This document shows positions 1 through 8,291 of a DNA stretch of 33,047 nt, piece by piece (the stretch's first letter is position 1; the number at the start of each line of letters is the position of its first letter). The position numbers were made by a program, and so were the translations under genes. The DNA lies in the NCBI GenBank assembly GCA_002309305.1, contig DBWR01000055.1, forward strand, positions 7,911 to 40,957. The letters run 5' to 3'. The notes under the pieces were generated by a model that made no database searches, was not told the DNA's origin, and saw only the letters and a program-made list of their open reading frames with translations. Origin of the DNA: Treponema sp. UBA1233 (GTDB taxonomy: Bacteria > Spirochaetota > Spirochaetia > Treponematales > Treponemataceae).

Positions 1-12
1 TTTTTTTCAGCT

Positions 13-606
13 TCAAAAATAAGATGGAAACCATGTTGATGGATCTATGATTTCACCTTTGTATTTCATCCTTATGTTTAGCACCATTCCGTTATCTCCT
101 CCTCCTAGCATTGTCGAAAGATACGTTCCCTTTTTTACCTTATCACCAACTTTAAGTTTTTCGTCAATTCGCATATAGCCAAAATACTGTATTTGCAAAT
201 CTTCTGTTTTGATAGTGATGGAAGTGCCCAGTCCTAAATTTTGTTCAAGTTTTTTTAATCCAGTAATTTCAACAATCTCCCCGTCTAATGCAGAACATAC
301 TTTTCTTATTGCATAATATGGATAGGACACATAATCCCTAAAGAATGACTTTCCAGTAAAGGGATCTTGAGTTTCTCCAAATTTTCCTGCAATCTTTATC
401 TCATCTGTAGAGTATTCTTCTTTTGTTGTTTCCATTATTACAGAATGAGCATTGGCCATTATATTTTTTGAAATATAATCGTATATGTCACTGTTCTGTT
501 CTTGTGCAAAGATAATCAGGGAAAGAAAAATCATCATTGAAGTTGTTGTTATCTTTTTCCTTATTTTGTTACCGATATTGATGACAGCTGGTTTTTCTTG
601 CTTCAC
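13..606 (-). CDS. Secreted M23-like (LytM fold) protein, probably non-catalytic
   Basis: The 197-residue product has a basic N-terminus and a hydrophobic stretch at about 20-34 ending near FAQ, so it is probably exported. Residues about 105-192 follow the M23/LytM barrel pattern: a G-E-I-V turn, an invariant-type GTSITIK strand, a GDKVKKG turn and a closing IDPSTWF. The zinc-binding histidines expected in M23 peptidases are absent: the usual H-x-H strand reads LNIRM and the YxxH position reads QYFGYM. It therefore looks like a degenerate, structural or regulatory member. It is last in a minus-strand operon, 19 bases after the RibD-like gene. The start used is GTG, 12 bases after AAGGAG; an ATG one base after that Shine-Dalgarno is out of frame because of a run of eight A. 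Function beyond envelope localisation is unknown. Confidence 0.7.
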   Translation of the reverse strand: MKQEKPAVINIGNKIRKKITTTSMMIFLSLIIFAQEQNSDIYDYISKNIMANAHSVIMETTKEEYSTDEIKIAGKFGETQDPFTGKSFFRDYVSYPYYAIRKVCSALDGEIVEITGLKKLEQNLGLGTSITIKTEDLQIQYFGYMRIDEKLKVGDKVKKGTYLSTMLGGGDNGMVLNIRMKYKGEIIDPSTWFPSYF

Positions 607-625
607 TTTTTTTTCATACTCCTTA

Positions 626-1306
626 TCAAGAAATTACCCGATATCTCAAGCGGATGTAAGAATTTTTCAAAACTGTACAATCCTGAAGTTCCAGCACACC
701 AAGACCTGAAAGCTCATCTCTGTTCAAAAGGGATTTTCCGTCTATGAGTGTTGCAGTATCCTTACCGCCGACAAGAACAGGGGCGACAACAACATCAACA
801 TAGTCAAAGAGTTTTTCCCTCAGGAACATTCCGTTTAGAGTACCGCCTGATTGAACAGTAAGTCGCTCACAGCCAAAATCCTTTTTCAAATCCTCTAGAG
901 CCTTTGCAAGCGAAAGATTCTCCTGAAAAATTATGTGCAGGTTATCTTCTTGCACATTAAATGCAGGATGATTTTTATTTGACGTTATCAGCACAAATTG
1001 ACTGGACTTTGCACAAAAATACTTCACTCCGCTTTCTTTAAGATGATGATTGTCCAGCACTACAAAAGACACCGATGTTTTTTCGGGAAGCGGTTTTTCA
1101 TTTACGCCCATCTTAGCCTGAACACGACCTGTATTGAATGACCATAAATCAGTTGTCTGCTCAATCTCATAATATTGATGGAGTCCTTCCTTCAACCCGT
1201 CAATCAGAGGGAAATCCCTGTCCACATCAAGTTCATCACTTGCACCAGTGGATATTTTCCCATCAAGAGACATGAGCATGAATAAAGTTGTTACAGGCCT
1301 TCCCAT
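626..1306 (-). CDS. RibD C-terminal / dihydrofolate-reductase-like reductase
   Basis: The 226-residue protein matches the stand-alone RibD_C family of NADPH-dependent reductases. It opens with a beta strand and the family signature MLMSLDGKIST, which binds cofactor. Later it has an SGGTLNG glycine motif near residues 153-159 and a VVAPVLVGGKD strand-turn near 173-183, as in RibD_C proteins. There is no deaminase domain, so it need not act in riboflavin synthesis; many such orphans have unknown substrates. The ATG follows GGAGG with good spacing. It begins 14 bases after the stop of the alkylation-repair gene and is followed after 19 bases by the M23-like gene, so the three are probably co-transcribed. 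Confidence 0.8.
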   Translation of the reverse strand: MGRPVTTLFMLMSLDGKISTGASDELDVDRDFPLIDGLKEGLHQYYEIEQTTDLWSFNTGRVQAKMGVNEKPLPEKTSVSFVVLDNHHLKESGVKYFCAKSSQFVLITSNKNHPAFNVQEDNLHIIFQENLSLAKALEDLKKDFGCERLTVQSGGTLNGMFLREKLFDYVDVVVAPVLVGGKDTATLIDGKSLLNRDELSGLGVLELQDCTVLKNSYIRLRYRVIS

Positions 1307-1320
1307 TTTTATCCTCCGAT

Positions 1321-2013
1321 TTACGACTGCTTCATCTTGAGTGACTTCAGATATTCCTTTTGTTCGGTAGAAACCCTAAAACTTTCACATGCCTTTTGGA
1401 TTGCCTTGTTGTGCGTCCATGGATCCAGCTTTTTATTTTGAATGAATGGCAGAGTGCTGTCCCACTGTTTAACAAGCGCTTCTGCAAACAGCCATGCGGT
1501 CATCATGTTTACGTAATATTCATCGCTTCGGATTTTGGCAGGCAGTTCAAGATATTCCGGCTTGAAGTCATCATCAAGATAATACTTCATCAAAAGAAGC
1601 ATGCCTACTCTTTTTGTAAACGGCTTTTCATCTTTTATCCAAAACTTGATTTTAGGAAGCAGCTTACCCTTGTTCTTTTTGAGCACTGGAGGATTAAGTC
1701 CATCGCTAACAGCCCAACTATTTATGTACGGCATGAATTGTTCAAGCTGAGATAGACATTCGTCATAGTCTTTGATTTTATTTATTAGCGCAATGTGAAG
1801 GCAGTTTTCTTCATGATATTTGTGGGGAAGTTCACCCATGAATTTTTCAACTTCTCCTTGGGGAAGTGAAGCAAGCTCACGGATGATTTTCTTGTAGCTT
1901 GGAGAACGGACTCCGATAAAGCATTCCCTTGGCAGCGTTGGAACAAGCTTGGCGGAAAAGTCAGCGTATTTTGAGTCCTGATATTCAAACAGTATCTTTT
2001 GAATTTTGGTCAT
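1321..2013 (-). CDS. DNA alkylation repair protein (AlkD-like HEAT-repeat family)
   Basis: This 230-residue helical protein resembles the DNA alkylation repair (AlkD/AlkC-type, pfam08713) family. Recognisable elements are the early motif FIGVRSPSYKKIIREL, the mid-protein NSWAVSDGL segment and the KRVGMLLLMKYYL helix. AlkD proteins remove bulky or charged alkylated bases with HEAT-like repeats. An ATG four codons upstream (2025) would lie before the predicted start site: a TATACT -10 at 2030-2035 places +1 near 2023. The chosen ATG has GGAG at proper spacing. It heads the operon with the RibD-like and M23-like genes. Enzyme activity is inferred from family only. Confidence 0.82.
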   Translation of the reverse strand: MTKIQKILFEYQDSKYADFSAKLVPTLPRECFIGVRSPSYKKIIRELASLPQGEVEKFMGELPHKYHEENCLHIALINKIKDYDECLSQLEQFMPYINSWAVSDGLNPPVLKKNKGKLLPKIKFWIKDEKPFTKRVGMLLLMKYYLDDDFKPEYLELPAKIRSDEYYVNMMTAWLFAEALVKQWDSTLPFIQNKKLDPWTHNKAIQKACESFRVSTEQKEYLKSLKMKQS

Positions 2014-2029
2014 AAGAATCTCCATTCAC

Positions 2030-2035
2030 AGTATA
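2030..2035 (-). promoter_or_regulatory. -10 element for the alkD-like operon
   Basis: TATACT on the minus strand, 17 bases upstream of the chosen ATG, with GGAG between. No convincing -35 was seen; the best-placed hexamer is TAGAAT at 2053-2058. Confidence 0.4.
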
Positions 2036-2095
2036 CATCATCATATTGTTTTATTCTATACAAAACCTTTCTTATGATGACAAGGAGTAAAAACT

Positions 2096-2131
2096 ATGTT
2101 AAAATCACTACGAAATCTAATATATAAATGA
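2096..2131 (+). CDS. Possible 11-codon leader peptide
   Basis: A short ORF (MLKSLRNLIYK) follows AAGGAG with an 8-base gap. Its TGA overlaps an ATG (2128) that is in frame with the next gene, in the ATGA arrangement typical of translational coupling. It may be a leader ORF, a decayed gene end, or chance: the AT-rich stretch here could equally hold the -10 of the downstream gene. Nothing else supports expression. Confidence 0.25.
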   Translation: MLKSLRNLIYK

Positions 2132-2148
2132 TGATTTTAGGAAAGAAT

Positions 2149-3210
2149 ATGAAGAGGTATTTTGTTTTATTCTTTACGGCTTTTTTTGTACTTGCGTCAG
2201 GTTGTTCTAAAAAAGAAGTCTCACAATTAGAACAGGATGTTCAGGAAGGGCAGACTCAGAAAAATGAAATTCAAGAAACAGAAGATGAACCTGAAGTACC
2301 TGAAAATTTATATTTTGTAAACACCGATTCACTAAAGGTTCGTGACGCACCCAACATGCAGGGGAATAAAGTTGGCAGCTTGGAGTTTGGATCTGTTGTA
2401 GAAGTTTATGAAACAAAAGGCTCTGGTGAATATAAGGACGGTATTTTGGACAAATGGTGCCGCATTTCCAATGAATCAGAACAGTGGGCCAATTACTTTT
2501 ATCTTTCAAAGCTTCCCGCCAAACTTGAATATGAAGACAAATACGAAACAGGCCTCCATGAACACAATGAATATGCTAATGTCTATGAAACTCTTCCGGA
2601 AAAAATCATCATCGAAAATATTGTTGAAGAAAACGGCAAAAAATACTTTATAATTTCAATTGACGACAACCATTATTATCACAAAGACTTGGACAATATA
2701 AAGGTTGAGCTTGCACCGGTAATTAAAGATTATCTTCCTGAATCATTTTTACAGGGGATTAAACATACAAAATCGAGAAATATATACCTTAATCAAGAGT
2801 CAGATTATTATGAGCTTGACGAAAATGGAGAACAGATAAGCCTTGGATATAGCCTGCCGGAAAATGCAGTCAAAGCAGGAAATCTTGAATGGACTGTTGA
2901 ACCGGAAATCAAGAATCTCAATCCCCAGGAGTTTAAGGTTCAGGATAATGTTTCGTTAAGGAAATATGACTTCTGCAACAAAGCCATCCCAATATTACGG
3001 AATAAAAAATTTGCAAACGACACGATTTTGGAATATGGCATAAAAATCGGTATGAGCAAAAAAGATCTTGTTGCTGTCATAGGAAAACCGGATGCAATTG
3101 AAGACGATGAATACTGGTATGAGAACTACACCCCAGGTTATGGAGAAACTGTTATAATACGTTTTAATCAGGATGTGATTTCTGAGATATCGTATTCAAT
3201 AGAGAAATAA
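2149..3210 (+). CDS. SH3-domain lipoprotein
   Basis: This 353-residue protein has a signal peptide and lipobox LASGC with the lipidated Cys at residue 19, so it is membrane-anchored. An acidic, Gln/Glu-rich linker follows. A bacterial SH3 domain runs from about residue 50 to 120, with the typical LKVRDAPNMQGNKVGSL strand, the VVEVYE strand and WANYFYLSK. The C-terminal 60 residues contain GIKIGMSKKDLVAVIGKPD, a pattern like the BamE/SmpA fold that often mediates envelope contacts. The start is the ATG after AGGAAAG; an in-frame ATG at 2128 is possible if the upstream leader ORF is translated. It is followed 24 bases later by the TPR gene, presumably in one operon. Ligand and partner are unknown. 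Confidence 0.75.
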   Translation: MKRYFVLFFTAFFVLASGCSKKEVSQLEQDVQEGQTQKNEIQETEDEPEVPENLYFVNTDSLKVRDAPNMQGNKVGSLEFGSVVEVYETKGSGEYKDGILDKWCRISNESEQWANYFYLSKLPAKLEYEDKYETGLHEHNEYANVYETLPEKIIIENIVEENGKKYFIISIDDNHYYHKDLDNIKVELAPVIKDYLPESFLQGIKHTKSRNIYLNQESDYYELDENGEQISLGYSLPENAVKAGNLEWTVEPEIKNLNPQEFKVQDNVSLRKYDFCNKAIPILRNKKFANDTILEYGIKIGMSKKDLVAVIGKPDAIEDDEYWYENYTPGYGETVIIRFNQDVISEISYSIEK

Positions 3211-3234
3211 ATGTTGTAAGGCAGGAGGATAATT

Positions 3235-4449
3235 ATGAAAAAGACGATTTTATCAATCTTATTTATTTTGGTTTGTTTCGGTGCTTTTGCCGAAAAATGG
3301 AATGTTTATGCCGGAGCAGACAAAAAGACACTGGAGACAATCAAGAAATGTGATGATTTTATTGAGAACAAACAGTATCAGTCAGCTGTCAATGTTGTGG
3401 GTGGATGTGAAAACGAATATATCATTTACAAGTATATTGAAGTTTGCACACAGTATTTTGCCCAAAGCATAATGCATACAATGTTCGCCTTTAAGAATCT
3501 TGAAGGTGATGAGACCTTATATGATGTAAGGACAGGTGAAGGCTCTTTCAACCTGATATATAGGGAAGAACCTGATAAAATCATCGACAATTACAAAAAT
3601 GTCCACGGCAACTCGATTGTTCTGGAATTGGCACGTGCAAATTACTATTACGATGCCCTTTGCCGCTATGGAAACCAATGGCTCAAAACACAAGAAGAAA
3701 TCCTCACACTTGCAAAAGACGTATACAGCCGGGCAATTGCAAAAAATGTTTATGACGAAAGGGTTGTCGGCAATTATGCCTATATAAAACTCCAGGAAAA
3801 CAATTACCCAGAAGCAGAAAAACTTTACACCATGCTTTCAGATAAATTTCCTACAAACGGCAATTACTGGTATCACTTGACCGTGACCAAAATGATGCAG
3901 AAAAAATACAAGGATGCAATCAACTCCGCAAAAATGGCAGTTGAGAACCCAGAAGACAATCCAAACTATCATCTTGACGCATATCTGATTCTTGCAGATG
4001 CATATTCTTATAGCGGTGATTATGACACTGCTGAAAAAACGCTTCTGGCAGCTCACGAAAAATATGATTATCAGCCGATTGTTTTCCAACGCCTTGGAGA
4101 ACTGTATCTTTCTTTTAAGGATAACATCGACTATAAAAAAGCTGATTCCTACTTGGACAAGACCCTGGATGTTGTATGTGATGACAATACGATTTACAAT
4201 TGCATCAACGAATACATGACGAATGCCACACCGGAAATGGCCATTGATTTCTGCCGCAGAAACATGAAGACCCATAAAGAAAAGAACAATCAGGGTTACT
4301 TCAACTTTTTCCTTTCACAGGTTTACATCAGCATTGGAGATACAGCCAACGCAAAAAAGACAATCAATGAAGCGGAAAAAATCTTCAAGAAGCTAAAGGA
4401 TAATGAATGGCTTGATTACTGTGCTTCCGTCAAGGAAGATTTGAAATAA
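3235..4449 (+). CDS. Exported TPR-repeat protein
   Basis: The 404-residue product starts with a clear signal peptide (MKKTILSILFILVCFGAFA) without a lipobox Cys. From about residue 165 it has repeated helix pairs with TPR spacing, for example NYPEAEKLYTMLSDKFPTNG, KYKDAINSAKMAVENPEDNP and DYDTAEKTLLAAHEKYDYQP. TPR arrays are protein-binding scaffolds, so a periplasmic adaptor role is likely, but no partner can be named. The N-terminal 150 residues are helical with no domain I recognise. A strong AGGAGG lies eight bases before the ATG. It sits 24 bases after the SH3 lipoprotein gene and is followed directly by an intrinsic terminator, so the two form one transcription unit. Confidence 0.75.
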   Translation: MKKTILSILFILVCFGAFAEKWNVYAGADKKTLETIKKCDDFIENKQYQSAVNVVGGCENEYIIYKYIEVCTQYFAQSIMHTMFAFKNLEGDETLYDVRTGEGSFNLIYREEPDKIIDNYKNVHGNSIVLELARANYYYDALCRYGNQWLKTQEEILTLAKDVYSRAIAKNVYDERVVGNYAYIKLQENNYPEAEKLYTMLSDKFPTNGNYWYHLTVTKMMQKKYKDAINSAKMAVENPEDNPNYHLDAYLILADAYSYSGDYDTAEKTLLAAHEKYDYQPIVFQRLGELYLSFKDNIDYKKADSYLDKTLDVVCDDNTIYNCINEYMTNATPEMAIDFCRRNMKTHKEKNNQGYFNFFLSQVYISIGDTANAKKTINEAEKIFKKLKDNEWLDYCASVKEDLK

Positions 4450-4451
4450 AT

Positions 4452-4477
4452 GCTACGATAAGTAGCGGGAATTTTTT
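4452..4477 (+). terminator. Intrinsic terminator after the SH3/TPR operon
   Basis: GCTAC-GATAA-GTAGC hairpin (4452-4466), then GGGAA and a run of six T, starting three bases after the TPR stop codon. Confidence 0.75.
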
Positions 4478-4586
4478 CTTTTGTAATCTTTGTTTTCTGG
4501 TAAAACGGATTCATGTGCCGTATCTTTTAAGTAACCTGATGCGGCAGAGAGCTTAATTCAGGAAATAAACACATGAGAGGTGCACT

Positions 4587-5468
4587 ATGAACTTTGCAGA
4601 AAAACTCAGGACACTTAGAAAAGAAAAAAACATTTCCCAGGAACAACTTGCGGAAAAAATCCATGTCAGCCGGCAAGCCATTACAAAATGGGAAACTGGG
4701 AATGGCATTCCGGACATCGAAAACCTAATCGCAATTTCTTCGCTTTTCAATGAGTCGATTGATTCACTGGTAAGTGAAGAAAAAAGCCTCATCTCAAAAA
4801 ATGAATTCCTCTATTCCAGTCGTACAGAATACGATTTGGACAGCCCAAAAAAGATTGACTTCAAGATTGGAACAGCTCACGAAGTCATCATCGAAAAAAC
4901 AAATGACGAAAAAATCATGGTGATTGCAGCTTCCAACAAGCTTTCTTATCTTAATCAGCAGGTAAAAGTTAAAATTGTAGAAGACAAAAGACAAATGGAT
5001 GTTATAGTGAAACATTCAAGTGATTTGTCTGACATCGCCGCTTTAGAACATCTTTTTATCCTTGTACGCATTCCTGTTAAATTTGTTGCCGATATGGAAT
5101 TAAACTCCGAACTGGAAAACTTCAAGGTCCGGGACATCACTTTTGACACTATTGAATTTGACGGCAAGGCTAAGAATGTTTTTGTTACAAACGCTTCAGG
5201 CCACATAGAGCTTAATACCAATTCAAACCTAAAGGTCGAAGTAAACAGAGTAAAGGGAAAAATCGACTTGAATCATTTCCATTCGGTTTCCAAAATCACT
5301 TTTGCTGAGGGACAGAACTACTACCTTAAAAACGCAGGCCGTTTTACGCGCTTTGTTGATTCAAACGCAAGGGTTCTTTCCGGCAAACGAGAAAAGGATG
5401 ACCCCCAGGTAGAAACGGATCTGGTTGTAGAACTCAACGGATGGAAAGCAGAAGCACAGATTGTCTGA
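4587..5468 (+). CDS. XRE-family regulator with beta-rich C-terminal domain
   Basis: Residues 1-65 form a Cro/C1-type helix-turn-helix (LRTLRKEKNISQEQLAEK, then VSRQAITKWETG) with the PDIENLIAISSLF helix typical of the family. From about residue 85 the protein is a series of short beta strands resembling DUF4097-type ladder domains, which in other proteins are extracytoplasmic or sense membrane state. No transmembrane helix is visible, so here it is presumably a cytosolic sensor or oligomerisation module. GAGAGGTG precedes the ATG. The CPBP protease gene begins 20 bases after the stop with its own Shine-Dalgarno, so they are probably co-expressed; autoregulation is plausible but not shown. Confidence 0.78.
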   Translation: MNFAEKLRTLRKEKNISQEQLAEKIHVSRQAITKWETGNGIPDIENLIAISSLFNESIDSLVSEEKSLISKNEFLYSSRTEYDLDSPKKIDFKIGTAHEVIIEKTNDEKIMVIAASNKLSYLNQQVKVKIVEDKRQMDVIVKHSSDLSDIAALEHLFILVRIPVKFVADMELNSELENFKVRDITFDTIEFDGKAKNVFVTNASGHIELNTNSNLKVEVNRVKGKIDLNHFHSVSKITFAEGQNYYLKNAGRFTRFVDSNARVLSGKREKDDPQVETDLVVELNGWKAEAQIV

Positions 5469-5488
5469 CGATTACAAGGAGATTTCAC

Positions 5489-6304
5489 ATGTACATTTAT
5501 AGACCAAAGAGATTTTATATCACAGTATTTGCTACAACATGGGCCTTTTGGCTTTTTGCAATTATGTTCAATGACGGACTCACCAACACACTCGGAATGG
5601 TACTCGGAGGATTGTGTCCCGCAACAATTGCAATTATCACAGTCTTCACATCCAAGAGCGATGCGTTAAAAAAAGACTTCAAGCGCAAGATTTTTAATTT
5701 CTGGAAGTTAAAGCCAATTTACATTCTTGCCGCCGTACTTCTTTTTTCTGCCATCGTAGCCTGTTCAATTCTTCTTTCAACAGCTTTTGGAGAATCACTA
5801 GGACAGTTTTCATTTACCAAGGATTTCTCATTCACGGGTGTGGGGGTCTTGTCTGCCTTTGCAACAATCTTTCTTGCGGCTATTTTGGAAGAGGTTGGTT
5901 GGCGTGGATACGGAGAGGATTCAATTGCACAGTATCATTCATGGTTCAAGGAATCAATCATTTTTGGATTTGTCTGGGCACTGTGGCATCTTCCCCTTTT
6001 CTGGATACCTGGAACCTACCACTACGAAATACGTCAGATGAACGTACTTTACATGTTGAATTTCCTGGTTTCCGTAGTTCCGATGGGATTCATTACAACA
6101 TGGGTTTATGTTAAAAACGGACGAAGTATGCTTGCAAGCATCATCTTCCACCTTTTCATAAACTTCATGCAGGAAAAAATAGCGATGACACAAAATACAA
6201 AGTGCGTCGAAACCATTGTCGTTGTGGTCGCAGCCTCAATCATAGTTCTTACAAACCGCGACATGTTCTTTGAAAAACGTCATATCGGTCATATTCTTGA
6301 ATAG
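5489..6304 (+). CDS. CPBP-family intramembrane metalloprotease
   Basis: This 271-residue polytopic membrane protein belongs to the CPBP (Abi / Rce1-like) family. It carries the three active-site motifs in order: EEVGWRG (EExxxR), FVWALWHLP (FxxxH) and HLFINF (HxxxN), within an estimated seven to eight helices. Relatives cleave or process membrane peptides or prenylated proteins, and several act in bacteriocin self-immunity. The start is the ATG 8 bases after AAGGAG; an earlier in-frame ATG lies inside the regulator gene and has no ribosome site. It lies 20 bases downstream of the XRE regulator, suggesting regulator and protease form a module, perhaps for envelope stress or peptide immunity (inference). 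Confidence 0.83.
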   Translation: MYIYRPKRFYITVFATTWAFWLFAIMFNDGLTNTLGMVLGGLCPATIAIITVFTSKSDALKKDFKRKIFNFWKLKPIYILAAVLLFSAIVACSILLSTAFGESLGQFSFTKDFSFTGVGVLSAFATIFLAAILEEVGWRGYGEDSIAQYHSWFKESIIFGFVWALWHLPLFWIPGTYHYEIRQMNVLYMLNFLVSVVPMGFITTWVYVKNGRSMLASIIFHLFINFMQEKIAMTQNTKCVETIVVVVAASIIVLTNRDMFFEKRHIGHILE

Positions 6305-6314
6305 GCTTTATCTT

Positions 6315-6344
6315 GATGACAAATAAATAATGTTGTGTTAGAAT
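6315..6344 (+). promoter_or_regulatory. Promoter of the secreted protein gene at 6406
   Basis: ATGACA, 18-base spacer, and an extended -10 (TG-T-TAGAAT). The predicted start near 6351 gives a leader of about 55 bases. Confidence 0.55.
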
Positions 6345-6405
6345 TATATTGTTGGTGGGGACTTGTTCCCTGCTGACATATAATCCTAGAATGGAGAAGA
6401 AAACC

Positions 6406-7239
6406 ATGAAAAAAACATTATTGACAATTTTACTGCCTTTACTTTTGATTGTTTCAGCATTTGGACAGAGCAAAAAATTCGACAAAGTCATGCTCATTCA
6501 GCCAAATGAAGTATTAACCCAGAGATGCCCGGATGTAAAAGAATTTTCCAATTACATAAAGTCCGTTCAAACAGTTATTGAACCTTATAACACAGGCAAC
6601 AAATCTCTAGGTAATGGATATATTGTAATAGCCCTAAGGCCTGTTGCAAAATCAAATGTCTGGTTTGACCTTGATGAAGACAAAAACCTTGATGCATTAA
6701 AGAAAAAAATTCTTTCAGTTTCACCATGCCATGTTCAGGGTGGTGTTGTATTAATCGTACTTTCAAATTTGGATACTCCACAGGAAAGACTTCCGTTGCC
6801 AAAAGAATGGGAAGCTGTCTTAAAAGATAAGGCGGAAGAAGTAGAAGTATCAGCACTGGTTGATGAAATATGGCCGCCAGAAATAACAAAAAAAGAAAAG
6901 GATGACATTCTAAAGCTGATTAACAATTTTAAGAAGGAAAAAAACTTTTCTCAATCAAGTTTAAAGAAGTATTCTGACATCATAACATACGCAACCGAAA
7001 GTGAAATGGTTCATATTACAGTTGATTCTGACTGCTGGCCGGAAGAGATATCAGATAGCGAATATGGACCAATGTTCCTGTTGGCTTATATCTGTGGAAA
7101 TATGGAAAAGCAGCTCGTTTCAGGTGTTTATGAAAATTCCTCTGACGCTGGCATTCAATTTGAATTGATGAAATATGACCAGTTAAAGAAGATTGATAAA
7201 AAAGTCTCCTTTGAATTCTTTGAAAACATGAATAAGTAA
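6406..7239 (+). CDS. Secreted protein of unknown function
   Basis: The 277-residue protein starts with a signal peptide (MKKTLLTILLPLLLIVSAFG) and has no lipobox. I do not recognise a family. The body is mixed alpha/beta; a hydrophobic strand GGVVLIVLSNL near residue 115 and a Glu/Val-rich segment near 150 are the most distinctive parts. The chosen ATG lies nine bases after a GGAGAAG ribosome site; the in-frame ATG five codons earlier overlaps that site and is less likely. It has its own promoter, and its 3' end converges on argC with 28 bases between the stop codons. Confidence 0.6.
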   Translation: MKKTLLTILLPLLLIVSAFGQSKKFDKVMLIQPNEVLTQRCPDVKEFSNYIKSVQTVIEPYNTGNKSLGNGYIVIALRPVAKSNVWFDLDEDKNLDALKKKILSVSPCHVQGGVVLIVLSNLDTPQERLPLPKEWEAVLKDKAEEVEVSALVDEIWPPEITKKEKDDILKLINNFKKEKNFSQSSLKKYSDIITYATESEMVHITVDSDCWPEEISDSEYGPMFLLAYICGNMEKQLVSGVYENSSDAGIQFELMKYDQLKKIDKKVSFEFFENMNK

Positions 7240-7267
7240 TCAAAGCAATTATTCATAACGGAGCCTT

Positions 7268-8212
7268 CTATAATCCGCAGCCCTCATCAACTCCCATACT
7301 GATGTTCATGCACTGGACTGCGGCTCCACTGGCTCCTTTTCCCAGATTATCAAATCGTGTGGTAATCATGATGCGGTCATCGTTTCCATATACGAATACC
7401 TGCATGTTGTTTGTACCGGCCAATGTATTTGCTGGAATAAACTGCTCCGGCAAAACTCCTTCGCCCATAAAACCAGCAACTTGAACAAAGCGGCTTCCTT
7501 CGTAATGTGAGGCGAACATTTCCCACACATCCTTTGCACCAACTTTTTTTGCAAGAAGCCTTGAATGAAGACCAACAGTTACCGTCATTCCCTGGAAGTA
7601 ATCGCAGATATACGGATTAAAAACCGGCTCATATGCAAGACCGCTGATTTTTGTAATCTCGGGAAGGTGCTTGTGCATCTGGGTAAGTGCATATAAGCGC
7701 GGAGAATCCAATTCTGGATTTCTGTTTGGATCTTCGTATTGTGCAATCGCCTTTTTTCCTGCTCCAGAATATCCGCTTACAGAATGAATGACAACAGGAT
7801 AATCATTTTGCATGATGCCTGATTTTACCAGAGGATAACAAATTGCAATTGAACCGGAAGCATAACAGCCTGGCACTGCAATACGTTTTGATGTTTCTAT
7901 CTTTTTCCTGAATTCGGCACCAAGTTCAGGGAAACCATAAGCCCAGTCGGGATTGGTGCGGTGGGCGGTTGAAGCATCAATTATAGTCGTGTTTGGATTT
8001 GTACACAGACCGGCAGACTCAATGGCAGCCGCATCGGGAAGACATAAAAAAGTATAATCCGAAGCGTTGATCAGTTTTGCTTTTTCTACCGGGTCTTTGC
8101 GTTTATCATCATCAATGGTGATGATTTCAATGTCACTGCGCTTTTCAAAACGCTCAAAAATCTTAAGGCCAGTTGTGCCTTCTTTTCCGTCAATAAAAAT
8201 TTTGTAAGCCAT
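7268..8212 (-). CDS. argC: N-acetyl-gamma-glutamyl-phosphate reductase, type 2
   Basis: ArgC reduces N-acetyl-glutamyl-5-phosphate with NADPH in arginine biosynthesis. The 314-residue length is that of the short type 2 enzyme. The N-terminal nucleotide-binding region shows DGKEGTTGLKI, and LCLPDAAA and IDASTAHR follow as in the family. The catalytic Cys is C116 in PGCYASGS. The C-terminal FDNLGKGASGAAVQ segment is also conserved. No other arginine gene is in the window, so it is an orphan locus here. No Shine-Dalgarno precedes the ATG, and a TATAAT box ends 7 bases before it, so a leaderless transcript is predicted. It lies on the same strand as, and just after, the mgl operon terminator. Confidence 0.93.
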   Translation of the reverse strand: MAYKIFIDGKEGTTGLKIFERFEKRSDIEIITIDDDKRKDPVEKAKLINASDYTFLCLPDAAAIESAGLCTNPNTTIIDASTAHRTNPDWAYGFPELGAEFRKKIETSKRIAVPGCYASGSIAICYPLVKSGIMQNDYPVVIHSVSGYSGAGKKAIAQYEDPNRNPELDSPRLYALTQMHKHLPEITKISGLAYEPVFNPYICDYFQGMTVTVGLHSRLLAKKVGAKDVWEMFASHYEGSRFVQVAGFMGEGVLPEQFIPANTLAGTNNMQVFVYGNDDRIMITTRFDNLGKGASGAAVQCMNISMGVDEGCGL

Positions 8213-8218
8213 GGTTTC

Positions 8219-8247
8219 ATTATAAAAAAAAACCTGTGACGTTACAA
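8219..8247 (-). promoter_or_regulatory. argC promoter, leaderless, overlapping the mgl terminator
   Basis: TTGTAA (8242-8247), 17-base spacer, TATAAT (8219-8224) on the minus strand. The -10 to ATG spacing puts +1 on the A of argC ATG. The spacer and -35 are the T-tract and stem of the preceding terminator. Confidence 0.6.
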
Positions 8248-8264
8248 CCCCATAACATCACAGG
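8224..8264 (-). terminator. Intrinsic terminator of the mgl operon
   Basis: Arms CCTGTGA (8233-8239) and TCACAGG (8258-8264), extended after one mismatch by GTTA/TAAC, with an 8-base loop. On the minus strand the stem is followed by nine T (8224-8232). Confidence 0.88.
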
Positions 8265-8291
8265 CCAAAACAATTTCACAAAGGAGGACAA

